Shown: piece after piece, positions 12,715 to 24,591 of the stretch | Layout of the letters: each line of letters opens with the position of its first letter | Position numbering within the stretch: the first letter of the stretch is position 1 | Source: Heracleum sosnowskyi | Taxonomy: Eukaryota; Streptophyta; Magnoliopsida; Apiales; Apiaceae | Assembly: GCA_030848705.1 (NCBI GenBank) | Contig: CM061243.1 | Location: 105,512,436 to 105,576,435, forward strand | Reading direction: 5' to 3' | Length of the DNA: 64,000 bases | The notes under the pieces: model-generated | What the model was told of the DNA's origin: nothing | The model's input: only the letters and a program-made list of their open reading frames with translations | Databases searched by the model: none | Program-made: the position numbers and the translations under genes

Positions 12715-13143
12715 ATTCTGTTGTTGTTTTTTTCCGTGATGAATCTTGAAGTTGTTATGAAGCTTTCATGTTCTGCACTATGTTGTAACTTGTTAGTTGT
12801 GGTGCCGAAGTACTTGTCATACAAATTTGTGGTGATTTGTTGGTTTTAGATAATACAAGACGATCCGAAGGCATTGGAATTAAACTATATCATTTGAAAT
12901 GGTTGAGTGTTTTGAACACCCCTAAACATAATGATGATATCACTCCAGAAGAGGTTGGATTCTAGTGCCAATGAGAACCAGTATTATAGTGAAATGATTT
13001 AATTGACTTGTATGATTAATAATTAAAATAATGATCCTACCAGCTACTGTCTGTTTCCATGTACAAAAGAATCGTGTGCCGACCTTCTCTAGTTAATCTA
13101 ACTTCCAGTCCTTGTCCTTGGTTACGTTTTAGGCTGGGGGGGT

Positions 13144-13200
13144 TATAAATATACAGACACTTCATCTACATAATAGTAAACATGTACATTGGAAGGAAAG
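13144..13200 (+). promoter_or_regulatory. TATA box and leader of PR-10 gene B
   Basis: TATAAATA at 13144-13151 is followed by the leader phrase CTTCATCTACATAATAGTAAAC (in part, 13159-13181). Nearly the same phrase stands before gene C (about 41388-41412) and gene D (about 43199-43226). The distance from TATA to ATG is 57 bp. Confidence 0.6.
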
Positions 13201-16200
13201 ATGTTTGGGACAATCAGCGGTGAAGTAGAGGTGAATGCACCAGCAAGCCTAGTCTGGGAAGTGTATAGTTCTCTTCAGCTAGCTGCTATTGTGGAAAAAG
13301 GGCTTAATGATGTTATTGAAAAAATTGAGGTTGTGGAAGGTGATGGTTCTGTTGGTACTGTTCTTAAGCTCCTTTTTCGACCAGGTATACGTATATATGT
13401 ACTTTGTTATGTCCTGCTGATTCAGAAAGGGAATTAACCTTAAAACAAGGTTCATCATATTTTGGTAATGAGTTGGGTACTCTTACAAAAAATAAACTTA
13501 TTTTATTTTACATTATAATGATTAACTTGAGCAAAGAAAAAAATTTAAATGTTAGCCATGGCTTTGCTTTGATAATATATTTAACTTTGTTCTTCACCTG
13601 AAAATCTATTTTTGAATCAAAAAGTAGGTTCTTATAAGACACTAGCTTATAGCCAGTCCGTTACTTAAATTTTATTTATAATTATTCTGTTTATAATTAT
13701 ATTTTTATTACGATGCAACACACGATTGTTTTTTTTAATATTTATAATTATATTTATTTATGAATATTTTAATATTTAAAAGTTATTAGTTTACATGATT
13801 AAATTATTGTTAATAAAGATTTAGCCAAAAAAAATTATAGTTAAAATTTTGATATTTATTATATTTTACACGCTCAATTTAATATTTGTTTATATTGAGT
13901 TATAAAAGTTAGATTTGACCAATTTTACGGTTCACATGAAATTCACAAAATAATCTTTAATTTAGTTGTGGTTTAATAGTTCTTTTTCAATTAAAAACTA
14001 TTCTAAAACTAAAAAGAGAATAAAGTGACGAAATTTAATGTTGAGAATTCTATTCGATTTAGGAAATCTACTTAACTTAACTTATACGTAGTTTACATTA
14101 TTAGAATAACCTTTATTAACCAAATACAGGTTTTAATGTTAAATCTAACGGTTTTCACCTATCCATTTAAGATTAAACGATTTTTATTATTTTGGTTATA
14201 AATGGGTTTCCTTATTTAATTACAACTATTTTTATATTTTAACTTTTTGGAAAATCCAATCCTAATATAATATCTTTTAACTTATATCATTTTTAGATAA
14301 CAATTTCGTTTTATATGATATAATCTTGATCATCTATTTTTAAAAGTATTGGATCTAACGGTTGAGAATGTTTTGGCGTTATTTAGGACCAAACTACCAG
14401 GATAACATCATTAATTTTTCTTAATATTTATAAATTTTTTTAATTTTTAATTTTTTTAAATATTTATTGCTAAAATATAATATACTCTTTTTTGTAATAT
14501 GTTAATGATGCGGGAACTTTGAACTTTAGAGAAAATAAATTATCAATTAAAATATATATTTTTTGTAATAGTTCTTCTTTTAAAGTAGTACACCGCCCGT
14601 AAATATCTATGTTATTATATTAAACACTAAATAATGAAAGCTTTCGTATAAGTTTGGTCGCTTTGTTTGATCACTCAATCCATAATCGTCGGATCTTTCA
14701 AATTAAATTGTTGAGAAACATTACATATAACAGTAAAATTATCATGTAGAATGATCTAAGATTTGAATCTACCAACAACCTATTAAAATTTACAGGTTTT
14801 TTTTGAAAAAAAAGAATTTTTTTCATTTTTTTTCTTTCAGACATAGGTTATTTGATAATATTTTTTGTAAAGTACGATTTTTCAGAAAAGTACTATACTA
14901 ATTGATTAACAAACTTTTAAAGTTTCGAATTTAATAATTTATAATGTATATAGGTTAAAAAAGTTAGGTCTGTTCTGTAGTTGAGTCTACAATTTCAAAA
15001 TACGGTTTTTTTTAATATGAATATAGTCCTGCTAACAATGAAATTAGGTCTATGAGTGCTTATAAAACAAAATCACCATTTGCGTATAATTTATTATTTA
15101 ATAATAAATTATATTTGATTAGTTATGATCTATAACTTAATAAAATAGGATAAAAAATATGCACAATTTTATAAAATTTTATCCTCGTATTATTATATTC
15201 TTTGTTGGTTTGAATTTTTCTTAGATTGATTTTAATATTTGAACATAGATTTCTAAATTTAAAATAGTTAGAAAAAGTAATTAAATTGGCGTTAAAATAA
15301 TGATGACATAATAATCATTATTAGAATTTAAATACTCACTTTACTGATTTGGGTTTTATCTTGTGTTTTAAAAATCAGATTTTGACGATTTTACACCCCA
15401 CGTGAAGATAATTAAATTATTTTAAATTAAAAGATGGTTTAACAATTTTTATCTAACTGGAATTGTCCATGGAAGAGAAAAGAAAGTCACGAATTTTTTA
15501 CATGGAGAATTATATTCAATATAGAAAACTTATTTATATTTGGTATATTTGGTTTAAATTATCAAAATACACTTTTTAGAATTTAAATATAATCCTATTA
15601 TAAATAAAATACACTTTTTAGAATTTAAATATAATCCTATTATCATTGTTATATGATATACATGAGCATTATGTTGATAATTTTTAATATTGTAATCGAT
15701 ATGAATTGTTATCTGATATTTGGTTTAACAATTGTTATCTAACTCGAACTATACATAAATTAAATTAAAGAGAAAAGATATTTAAGAATTTTTACATAGA
15801 AAAATTTTAAATTATCAAAATACACTTTTTAGTATTTAAATATAATTCTATTATTAATCAGATACACTTTTTAATATTAGATCTAACAATTCTTATCGAT
15901 CTATTTAAAATCTAACTTTAATAATTAATTTGGTCGTATAGTGGTCGTACATGGACCAGATCGATGTTAATTTTTTCTTAAATTTATTTTAATTTTTTTA
16001 TTGAAATAAACATAGAATTTATAAATTTAAACGAATTAGGAAAAAAATTAAATTGGTGCTACAATAATAAAAAAAATATTAAAATTTAGATAATCACTTT
16101 ACTGTCTATCTTGAGTTTTAGACAACAGATTTTAACAATTTTACAGCTCACGCAGAGCTAACAAAATTATCTTTAATTTAATGATGGTTTAATAATTATT

Positions 16201-17200
16201 ATCTAACTGGAACTATTCATAAACTAAAGAGAAAAGATAATTACAATTTTTTACATAAAGATTTCTATTCAATATATAAAACCTATTTATAATTGGTTTA
16301 AATGAAAAAAAAAATTAAAATTTAGATAATCACTTTACTGTTTGGCTCTATCTTGAGTTTTAGACAACAGATTTTAACAATTTTACAGCCCACGCGAAGC
16401 TAACAAAATTATCTTTAATTTAATGATGGTTTAATAATTATTATCTAACTGGAACTATCCATAAACTAAAGAGAAAAGATAATTACGATTTTTTACATAA
16501 AGATTTCTATTCAATATAGAAAACCTATTTATAATTGGTTTAAATTATCAAAATACACCTTTTAGTATTTAAATACTATCATATTATTAATCAAATACAA
16601 TTTTTAATATTATATCTAACGGTCCTCATCTATTTGAATATTTATAGTTTTATAATCCAACAGATCATATACTTTTGGTAGTAAAGTGACCGACCAAAGT
16701 TTTGGATAAAATCTCCCTTACGCTTATTATATATAAGGAGTTAATTTTTAGAATTCAATTTTTTTCTTGTTTTTTGAGACTGAAGAGCAGATCACTGAAT
16801 AATCAATCTTTGCAGACATCTTTGAACTGGACAGACTCAAAGACGACTCTGATGCCATGTTGCATGAGTATCTCTCGAGAAAGCCGCTAAATTAATTTAT
16901 ATCTTTAATGCAGGTGTAGTTGCATTTTCTTACTACAAGGAAAAGTTTATCATGATTGACCATGAGAAGAGGGTGAAAGACGTTATTGTTGTTGAAGGAG
17001 GTTATCTTGATATAGGATTTCATCGCTATTTAGTTCGGTTAGAGGTTATAGAAAAAGATGAAAAAAGCTGTATTACAAAGTCCACGATTGAGTATGACGT
17101 CAAGGAAGATTATGCTGCTAATGCTTCCTTGGTTTCAATTGATCCTCTCATGGTTGTCATGAAACTTGCTGCCATTCACATTCTTGCCAAAACGAAGTAA
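13201..17200 (+). CDS. PR-10/Bet v 1 family protein, norcoclaurine-synthase-like (gene B)
   Basis: Exon 1 is 13201-13384 and exon 2 is 16914-17200, together 156 residues with no break. The start is MFGTISGEVEVNAPASLVWE, the loop is EGDGSVGT, and the second exon holds EGGYLDIGFHRYLVRLEVIE. It shares the intron position of genes A, C and D, but the intron has grown to 3,529 bp by insertion of a decayed Helitron and repeats of about 230 bp; the other three introns are only 132-199 bp. The reading frame is intact, so the gene may still work if this AT-rich intron is spliced. An upstream TTG-started extension was rejected in favour of the ATG that aligns with the paralogues. Confidence 0.85.
13642..14953 (-). 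mobile_element. Decayed Helitron in the intron of PR-10 gene B
   Basis: The minus-strand 3' end CTAG|T is at 13642, near a degenerate remnant of the hairpin. The 5' end near 14953 keeps the family-1 sequence AACTTTTAAAGTTTCG with mutations at the very terminus. It is older than the copies at 49-64 kb, judging by the lost hairpin. Confidence 0.55.
15340..16560. repeat. Repeats of about 230 bp in the gene B intron
   Basis: A unit running from TCACTTTACTG through TTTTACAGC, GATGGTTTAATAATT and ATTCAATATAGAAAACC recurs. The copies at about 16090-16300 and 16318-16546 are nearly identical, with more diverged ones near 15340-15560 and 15700-15850 and another near 13900-14090. No coding potential is seen. 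This is satellite-like AT-rich DNA of the kind also found inside the Helitrons at the right of the window. Confidence 0.65.
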
Positions 17201-17436
17201 ATTGTTGATTGCTTTACGTATTTGAACTTTCCAAGTTTTTATACAAGGCTTCTGCATTTGCAAATATGAATGGATTGTTCCACTTTAGTGTAATGTGGTC
17301 TACTAGATCTAAAAGATTATTGTTATCAAATTGTCTGATCTTTCAAGATTTAATAAATAGTTTGTTAAGTGCACTACTATCTTACTGGTCCGGTGTATAT
17401 CTTAACACACCGTCTTACCATGAAAAAACTGTTTTC

Positions 17437-17478
17437 AAATATACTGATCAAACTACTGAGATAAATGCATCAGCAAGC
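17437..17478 (+). pseudogene. PR-10 exon 1 fragment, left of the gypsy insertion
   Basis: The sequence GAGATAAATGCATCAGCAAGC matches the EVNAPAS codons of the intact PR-10 genes. It is cut at CAAGC (17474-17478), the target duplication of the gypsy element, and continues on the far side at 36255. It is therefore one half of a PR-10 copy already degenerate in its first codons. Confidence 0.65.
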
Positions 17479-17848
17479 TGCTAACACTGGATTTGAACAC
17501 ACACAACTATACAAGTAGTAACTGATAACTAAACCTCAAAATAACACAAAACTTATATTAATGGAAATGGTGAAATGTAGTTGGTACTATAATACATAAA
17601 CATACTCGATAAACCCACATCTTTCGAGAGGATGCTCTGTCCTAAGACACGACACTCTTTACTTCTATTTCGATAGATAGCCCTACTACGCTCCCTCCCC
17701 CTTTTCTAACATTTTTCCTCTAGTTAAATTACCCTTCTACCCATCTTTGTTGTCAATTACTTTGTTATCCTGATGAGTTATGATTTTATCATTTTTCTTT
17801 CTACGACTATACTGCCACTTTACATATTGAGGGTCACCATTCCTTGCA
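17479..17848 (-). repeat. 3' LTR of the gypsy element
   Basis: On the plus strand it begins TGCTAACACTGG and ends CCTTGCA, matching 35885-36254 over its whole length. The chromodomain-containing frame runs on into this LTR for some tens of codons. Confidence 0.93.
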
Positions 17849-18950
17849 ATACCCGTCTTCCATAGTGTCACCTTGTCCTCAAGGTGAAAGTTCGGAAACC
17901 GTACATTGAGGGCTGTAAAATCCTCCCAGGTGGTTTCAAATGACTTCATCATTTTTCACTTGACTAGCACTTCCACTGGAGTTGTGTCCTTCCTACGCAC
18001 CCCCACTATTGCTTCTAGTTCTGCCATTAAAATTAAGTCAGCTAAAATAGTTGATGGAATTGTTGGAGAAACTTGCACCTCTCCTACTGCCTGCTTCAGT
18101 TGCGACACATGGAACACCGGATGGATCTTTGATGTATCTGGTAATTTAAGTTTGTAGGCAACTTTGCCAACTCGCTGCACTATTTCAAAAGGACCATAGA
18201 AACAGGCATATAATTTTTCCCAAGCTCTTCTTGCTAGGGACTGTTGGTGGTATGGTTATAATTTTAAATACACCCAATCCCCTTCGTTGAACTCTACCTC
18301 CCTCCGTTTTTTATCCTCCTGCATTTTCATGCGATTCTGGGCCCGTAATAAATTGAATCTCAACTCATCAAGAATTGCATCCCTTTCAATTAATTGATCC
18401 TCGATACTGCTCACTCCCGTATTACTAGTTGCTCCCTTAATGAGGGGAATAGGATCCCGGCCATATAAAGATTTGAAAGGTGAGAAAGATGTGGCTGAAT
18501 GCACCGAGGTATTGTAACTGTACTCAGCCCAATTTAACCAAGCCGCCCACTTTCGTGGCTGTCCATTCACAAAACATCGTAGATGTGTTTCCAAGATCTT
18601 ATTAATTACCTCTGTTTGTCCATCGGACTGGGGTTGATAGGCGGTGCTTCTATTCAGTTGCGTCCCCTGGAGACGAAAAATTTCTCTCCAAAACAAACTC
18701 AAGAATATCTTGTCTCGATCGTAGACTATTATAGAAGGAAACCCGTGGAGTCGAACTATTTCCCGAACAAACAGTGCAACAACTGATTGGGCATTGAACG
18801 GATGCTTCAAACTCAAAAAAATGGGCATACTTTGTGAAACGATCCACCACAACTAATATCGCATCATAACCCATTGATCTTGGCAGACCTTCGATGAAAT
18901 CAAGAGATATTTCATCCTAGACTTGGTTTGGTACAGGTAAAGGCTACAAG
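17845..18950 (-). pseudogene. Gypsy integrase core and chromodomain
   Basis: Minus-strand reading shows the integrase core (DAILVVVDRFTKYAHF, VYDRDKIF, QPQSDGQTEVINK with the catalytic Glu), a GPY-like region (GDWVYLKL) and HPVFHVSQLK. The end TTWEDF...FPNFHLEDKV is typical of the chromodomain at chromovirus integrase C-termini. The frame is broken several times (near 18180, 18256 and 18852-18944), so no full integrase can be made. Chromodomains direct integration to particular chromatin marks in this group. Confidence 0.85.
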
Positions 18951-21029
18951 AGGGCTGCTGGTTTTAATGTAGAGGTTTTGTTTTGCTGGCAAACTAGGCA
19001 GCTTTGTACGTAAACAACAATCTTTTTCCCCATTCCCGGCCAAAACCACTCTCGGGCTACACGTTGGTAGGTCTTAAGTTCACCTGTATGACCTCCAATA
19101 ACTGAGTTGTGATACTCTTTCAATATAGTTATAATGAATTTACATCCTTTTAGTAACACCAGACACCCTTTATACTTTACAATTCCTTGTTCAAGTGAAA
19201 AACCTGTTGAAACACTACCTCCCTTTAAAATCTCCTGTTTCAGTTTGATAATATACGGTTCAGCTTGAATTTGTTGTTGTATCATTTCCCACTCAACTCC
19301 ATGGCTTGACATCATACTGTTCATTTCTACGGCCACTACAGACTTTCGAGACAAAGCATCTACTACCATGTTAGATGGACCTGGTTGATACTGAATCTCA
19401 AAAATAAAACCTATTAATTTACTAACCCACTTTTGGTACTCAACCCTAATCTCCCTTTGTTCCAACAAAAAACGTAGACTTTGTTGATCCGTTTTGATTG
19501 TAAACTTTCGTCCCAACAAATAGTGTCTCCACTTCATCACAGAAAACACTATTGTCATTAATTCTTTCTCATATATTGACTTCAACAGTGCTCGTGGCCC
19601 CAATACACTACTATAGAATGCCACAGGATGCCCTTGTTGAGATAAGATAGCTCCCAAACTAAAACCGGATGCATCTGTTTCTAGAGTAAAAGGTAATTCG
19701 AAGTTGGGCAACGCCAAGATTGGTGTGGTTGTCATCTTCAATATCAGTTGCTGGAAGGCCTTGATAGGCTTCAGAGTTCCACCCAAAACTGTCTTTTTTA
19801 AGCTGATCTGTCAACGACAACGCAACTTTTGCATACCCTTGGATAAACTTTCGGTAGTATCCCATTAAACCTAGGAAACCCTGTAGTTCTTTTATTTTTT
19901 TTGGTACGGGCCAGTCCACCATGGCCTTTATCTTGTCAATATCTACGGCCACTCCATTAACAGATATGACGTGACCAAGGTAGGAAATCTCCTTCTGACC
20001 AAATGTACATTTTTTATAATTCGTATATAGTTCTTGTTCTTGCAGGGTTTGCAAAACTAATACTAAATGCTCTTGGTGTGCTTCAATCGTGGGGCTGTAA
20101 ATAAGGATATCATCGAAGAAGACCAACACAAATCGATGAAGATATGGTTTAAAAACCTCGTTCATCAATGCTTGAAACGTGGCTGGCCCATTCATCAATC
20201 CAAACGGCAAAACACAAAATTCGTAGTGACCCTCGTGAGTACGAAATGCCGTTTTATGGATATCCTCTTCCTCCATTCGGATTTGATGGTACCCTGATTT
20301 GAGATCGAGCTTTGAAAACACAACTACCCCATTTAACTCGTCCAATAACTCGTCAATAACTGGAATCAGATATTTATCCGGGATTGTTACCTTATTCAAG
20401 GCCCGGTAGTCCACACAGAAACGCCAGGAGTTGTCTTTCTTTTTCACCAATATAACTGGATTAGAAAATGGACTTCTCGACACTTGGATGATGTTTGCCT
20501 TTAACATGTCTTGAATCATTGATTCAATCTCATTCTTCTGAATTTATGGGTATCGGTATGGTCGCACCGTCACGGGGGTGGTTCCAGGTTGGAGATTAAT
20601 GGCGTGAGCATAAACTCGGTGGGGTGGTAGGCCAACTGGCCTCTAAAACACTCTTCTATACTGCTCTAAAAAAATTTCCACCCACCTCGGCACAGTGCCC
20701 TGTTCTTGTTCTTTTTTTATTCTTGTCTTGTGACTTCATTTTCCAAGCAATTCAACTCTACCAAGTATCCAACCCCTGTTTTTCTTAACGTTCGTATCAT
20801 AGCCTTTAATGAGATCATTGTCTTTCCCAATGATGGATCCCCTCTAATTGTCACTGGCTCCTCTTGTACCTTAAATTGTAATGTCTGCGTTTTCCAGTTA
20901 GTACTGATGGTTCCCAGCTTTTCCAACCACTCAATCCCTAAAATCAAGTCATAATTTCCTAATCGCAACAGAAGAAAAAATTTCGACTATTACAAACCCC
21001 TATATCCCCACTACCACTTGTTTACAAAC
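18944..21029 (-). pseudogene. Gypsy protease end, reverse transcriptase, RNase H and integrase zinc finger
   Basis: Order on the minus strand: the protease C-terminal part (NYDLILGIEWLEKLG, 20717-20968); RT (SPVILVKKKD-like region, LDLKSGYHQIRM, LPFGLMNGPATFQ, active site FFDD near 20110); RNase H (LETDASGFSLGAIL; DQQSLRFLLEQ); and the integrase HHCC finger (GGHTGELKTY ... CLVCQQNK). The protease reading joins the part at 34168 onward when the copia element is removed. There is a stop and a frameshift just left of the copia insertion, and a frameshift between RT and RNase H near 19780. The element is defective on its own. Confidence 0.88.
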
Positions 21030-22055
21030 TGTTAGGAATATGTTGTTCTTGATGATAAACATAAAACACTTAGTAGAATTTGTGTAAAGTCATTTTTGTA
21101 ACTGTCAACGAAATGGCATGCTTTGCAGCATTCCGTTGACAGGAAGCTCATCAACGAAATGAGTGTTGTAGCAATTGCATTGTACAATACTTCACAGTAT
21201 GATAGGCATTCTGTTATATGTTTTAGATAGGTTTTCTAAGTCATGTTGACTAAGTACTAGATAGGCAAAATAGGTTGGTTAATTGTAAATATGTTATGCC
21301 TTGTAATTTTGACTAAGTGAAGACATGTCAACGGTATGAAGATTACTCTGTCAACGGTATGGAGTTTACCCATCAACGAAACGAGGGAAACACCATCAAC
21401 GGAATGAAGAATGAAGCTATCAACGAAACACATCTCCTTGCTATCAACGAATCAATGTTGCTTTTTGAACAGTTGACAAAGTGATAGTGACAGTTTACTG
21501 AACAGATCTAAAAGGAGATATGGAAGTGTACTTTGCATTGGAAGCCATCAAAGTGGATACTGGAAATAAGGAAACATTCCAATTTCCAATAAGGCTCTTG
21601 GAAATGATTATAATGAGCATGAAGACAAAAGCAAAGATCTCCAAGGACCATTGGACAAAAGGAATGAAAAGCAAGCTACTGATGGTTACTACTATTATTC
21701 TTTAGTTTAACCAAACGTAGAATTGTAAACTTGGGATTATATAACCAAGTGTAGCAGTTACTTTAGAAAGAAGAGAAGAAAAACAAATAGATTGTATTAG
21801 CTATTTTTTAGAGCAATTCTTCTCTACAACCTTGTAACTGAGCAGCTGTGTACTTTTGTATCACAGATTATTTCCGCAATAAAAACACTTCAGTTGGATC
21901 ATCAAACAATCCAACTGAATTATTTATATCTTGTGTTTTTATTTATTCAGTTCAGTTTTATTTTATAAAGTGTTTAGTTTGAAGAAAATATCAAGAATTG
22001 TATTCAACCCCCCCCCCCCCCTTCTACAATTCTGTTAGGTCATTTGGGAATAACA
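21030..22055 (+). repeat. 5' LTR of the copia element
   Basis: TGTTAGGAATATG ... GGGAATAACA, 1,026 bp. The U3 part (21103-21454) holds nine copies of the CAACGRWA box. A TATATAA at 21738-21744 sits inside a short palindrome (CTTGG...CCAAG) and is a likely promoter. A run of 14 C lies near the 3' end (12 C in the other LTR). Confidence 0.95.
21103..21454. promoter_or_regulatory. Array of nine 13-bp boxes in the 5' LTR U3
   Basis: Boxes begin at 21103, 21129 (inverted), 21149, 21326, 21349, 21371, 21394, 21418 and 21442. The consensus is about YRTCAACGRWAYG. The first two face each other around a 13-bp spacer. The core GTCAAC resembles half of a W-box, and the AACGG variants resemble MYB3R (MSA) cores. 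The position in U3 fits a cis-regulatory array; the binding factor is unknown. Confidence 0.6.
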
Positions 22056-22057
22056 AT

Positions 22058-22069
22058 TGGTATCAAAGC
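22058..22069 (+). promoter_or_regulatory. Primer binding site of the copia element
   Basis: TGGTATCAAAGC lies 2 bp after the 5' LTR. It matches the 3' end of plant initiator-Met tRNA except for one A in place of G (usual TGGTATCAGAGC). Confidence 0.85.
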
Positions 22070-22119
22070 GAGCTTCTAACATACAAGAAGTTTAAAGATC
22101 AAGACCAAAAACAGAAACC

Positions 22120-24591
22120 ATGGTGAAGAAGGATGCAGGTGTGAAGATACCAGTTCTTGATAAAGACAATTACTTTCACTGGAAAGTAAAGATGCATTTA
22201 CATCTCATGTCTATGGATGAGAGGTATGTAGACTGCATTGAGAAAGGTCCACACGTTCCCATGAAGCTTGATTCTAGAGTTGGACTGCCAGATGATGCAC
22301 CTGATGTAGAGATTCCAAAAACTGTCTCAGAATGGACTGTTGAAGATATTGCAGAAGTCCATAAAGACAAAAGGACCATGAACATTCTGTTTAATGGTTT
22401 GGAGCAAGAGATGTTTGACAATGTTATCAACTGTACAACCTCTAAGGAAGTATGGGATACTGTTAGAACTCTCTGTGAAGGAACTGAGCAAGTCAGGGAA
22501 AATAAAATGCAACTCCTTATACAACAATATGAGCATTTTCATTTTAAAGCTGGTGAAACCCTAAATGACACGTTTAGTAGGTTTCAAAAGCTTTTGAATG
22601 GATTAAAGTTGTATGGGAGGATCTATCAAACCAAGGATTCAAACCTTAAATTTCTTAGAGCTCTTCCAAAAGAATGGAAGCCTATGACTGTTTCTCTCAG
22701 AAACACTCAAGAGTACAAAGACTACACTCTTGAAAGGCTTTATGGAACCTTGAAGACTTATGAGCTGGAAATGGAGCAAGATGAGGAAATTGAAAAGGTA
22801 CAAAAGAAGGGTGGATCTATTGCATTGATTGCATCTGTGAACCAACTTGAAGATGACAATAAAGAAGCTGCAAAGGCCACAACTAGTCGATCTAGTTGTA
22901 GGAGTGATGTTAGCAAGGGTAAAGACAAGATGACAGAAGAAGAAGAATCAGAACCAGCCAACTTGGATGACTTAGATGAGATTGATGAACACATTGCTTT
23001 TCTGTCTAGAAAATTCTCTAAGTTCAAGTTCAAAAGAAACTCAGAAGCAAGGCCACCAAGAAGAGACTTTCAACCTAGCAAAACAAACTGGATTGAAAAG
23101 TCTAAGTCAAAATGTTTCAATTGTGGAATGCTTGGTCACTTTGCTGGAGACTGCAGAAAGCCCAAGGTTGAGAAGGGCAACAGGAAATTTGAGCCTGTTG
23201 ATTATAAAAAGAAATACTTTGAACTTCTCAAACAAAAAGAAAAGGCTTTCATGTCTCAGGAGTATGATTGGGCTGGTAATGGTGAAGATTCTGATGATGA
23301 TGTTGAGTATGTCAACTTGGCTCTTATGGATGACAATCATGAGCAGGAAGCAAGTTCCTCAAGCAACCAGGTAACAATTACTAATCTTTCTGAGCTTTCT
23401 AAAGAGGAATGCGACAGTGCAGTAAATGAAATGTCTACTGTATTATATAATTTGCGTGTTACTCTTAAATCACTTACTAAAGAGAATTCTAGAATAAAAG
23501 AGACCAATCTGCTCTTAAGTGATAGGAATGCAATGTTAGAAGCACAGCTCATTGAATTTGAGAAAATGAGATGTGTTAGTAGGGATGCTAAGAAGGAACT
23601 TGAGAACGTGTTACAAAGGGAAGAAATTCTTAAAACACAACTTGAGATAGAACAAGGTGTGATTGCAAAATGGAAGGATGCCAGGAATGTTGCTGCCAAC
23701 ATAATTAATGTTCAAGGCGTGGAATCCTTCTGTGAGCAATCATGGAAAAGGAACAAAGAGAAGCTAGGGTATGTTGGTGAAACCTTAGAATCAGAAACTG
23801 AGTCAACAAACAACAAGGATCATTTGTTGAAGGTTGATATGTCAACGGAATGCAATGTTTCGTTGACAGATGAACCATCAACCGATCAGGCTGTTTCGTT
23901 GACAGAGAAAAGAAAGGATGAACTCACTAGACTTAATAACAAGTATGGTCCTGTCACCAAGAACTTTGTTCAAGGTGAGTCTAGTAAAACAAAGAAAGTT
24001 GAGAAGCCTGTTGAGAGAGCTAATGTAGGTAACTTGTCTAACAAGCAATTGAAAGACAAGTTAGAGAAAGTTCAGGTTGAGGCTAAGGGAAATAAAAAGA
24101 ATAACAGAAATGGCAAGGTAGGGATTAACAAACACAACAATTACACACCTGATAAATATGCACCTAGAAAGACATGTGTCAATTGTGGAAGTGTTAATCA
24201 TTTATCTACTAACTGCAAATCTGTTAAGAAATCTGCTAATGTGAAAATGCCCAAGCCTGCAATGAACAGTTCCATGCCTAAAATGCCTGTTATGCCTAAC
24301 ATGTTTGCTCCATATGCACAATTTCAGAATCCATATGCTAGCATGCCATTTGTGCCTAATCCTTACATGAATATGTTTAACATGCCACAAATGCCATGGA
24401 ACATGAATAACATGATTGTTCCTCCAACTATGCATGCTATGAATGAAAATATGAGCAACCCTCAGAAATCAACACCAAGGGTAAAGATTGATTTGAATCA
24501 ATCTGAGCCCAAAGTGAAAAATGGTACAAAAGGGAATGCAAAGGCTAACAAGACAGGACCCAAGGAAACTTGGGTACCAAAATCAACTTGA
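22120..24591 (+). CDS. gag: Copia SIRE-type Gag polyprotein
   Basis: 823 residues with an intact frame. The N-terminal part has the copia Gag fold (DNYFHWKVKMHLHLM near 20; SKEVWDTVRTLCEG; FLRALPKEWKPMT), followed by a CCHC zinc knuckle (CFNCGMLGHFAGDC, about 331-344). A long coiled-coil-prone stretch comes next (about 430-540), then a second knuckle-like CX2CX4HX4C (CVNCGSVNHLSTNC, about 686-699) and a Met/Pro/Asn-rich tail. Gag packages the element RNA into particles. It ends at a TGA and overlaps pol by 22 bp in another frame, so pol would need frameshifting or another route. Three copies of the CAACGAAA-type box lie within it (23840-23904). Confidence 0.92.
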   Translation: MVKKDAGVKIPVLDKDNYFHWKVKMHLHLMSMDERYVDCIEKGPHVPMKLDSRVGLPDDAPDVEIPKTVSEWTVEDIAEVHKDKRTMNILFNGLEQEMFDNVINCTTSKEVWDTVRTLCEGTEQVRENKMQLLIQQYEHFHFKAGETLNDTFSRFQKLLNGLKLYGRIYQTKDSNLKFLRALPKEWKPMTVSLRNTQEYKDYTLERLYGTLKTYELEMEQDEEIEKVQKKGGSIALIASVNQLEDDNKEAAKATTSRSSCRSDVSKGKDKMTEEEESEPANLDDLDEIDEHIAFLSRKFSKFKFKRNSEARPPRRDFQPSKTNWIEKSKSKCFNCGMLGHFAGDCRKPKVEKGNRKFEPVDYKKKYFELLKQKEKAFMSQEYDWAGNGEDSDDDVEYVNLALMDDNHEQEASSSSNQVTITNLSELSKEECDSAVNEMSTVLYNLRVTLKSLTKENSRIKETNLLLSDRNAMLEAQLIEFEKMRCVSRDAKKELENVLQREEILKTQLEIEQGVIAKWKDARNVAANIINVQGVESFCEQSWKRNKEKLGYVGETLESETESTNNKDHLLKVDMSTECNVSLTDEPSTDQAVSLTEKRKDELTRLNNKYGPVTKNFVQGESSKTKKVEKPVERANVGNLSNKQLKDKLEKVQVEAKGNKKNNRNGKVGINKHNNYTPDKYAPRKTCVNCGSVNHLSTNCKSVKKSANVKMPKPAMNSSMPKMPVMPNMFAPYAQFQNPYASMPFVPNPYMNMFNMPQMPWNMNNMIVPPTMHAMNENMSNPQKSTPRVKIDLNQSEPKVKNGTKGNAKANKTGPKETWVPKST
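23840..23904. repeat. Three CAACGAAA-type boxes inside gag
   Basis: Boxes at 23840-23852, 23856-23868 (inverted) and 23892-23904 (inverted). The first pair forms an 11-bp stem if one G-T wobble is allowed. They are read as STE and VSLT in Gag. Confidence 0.7.

Noticed and set aside
21991..22021. Long C run at the end of each copia LTR as a functional signal
   Set aside because: Its length differs between the two LTRs (14 and 12), as expected for homopolymer slippage or sequencing error.
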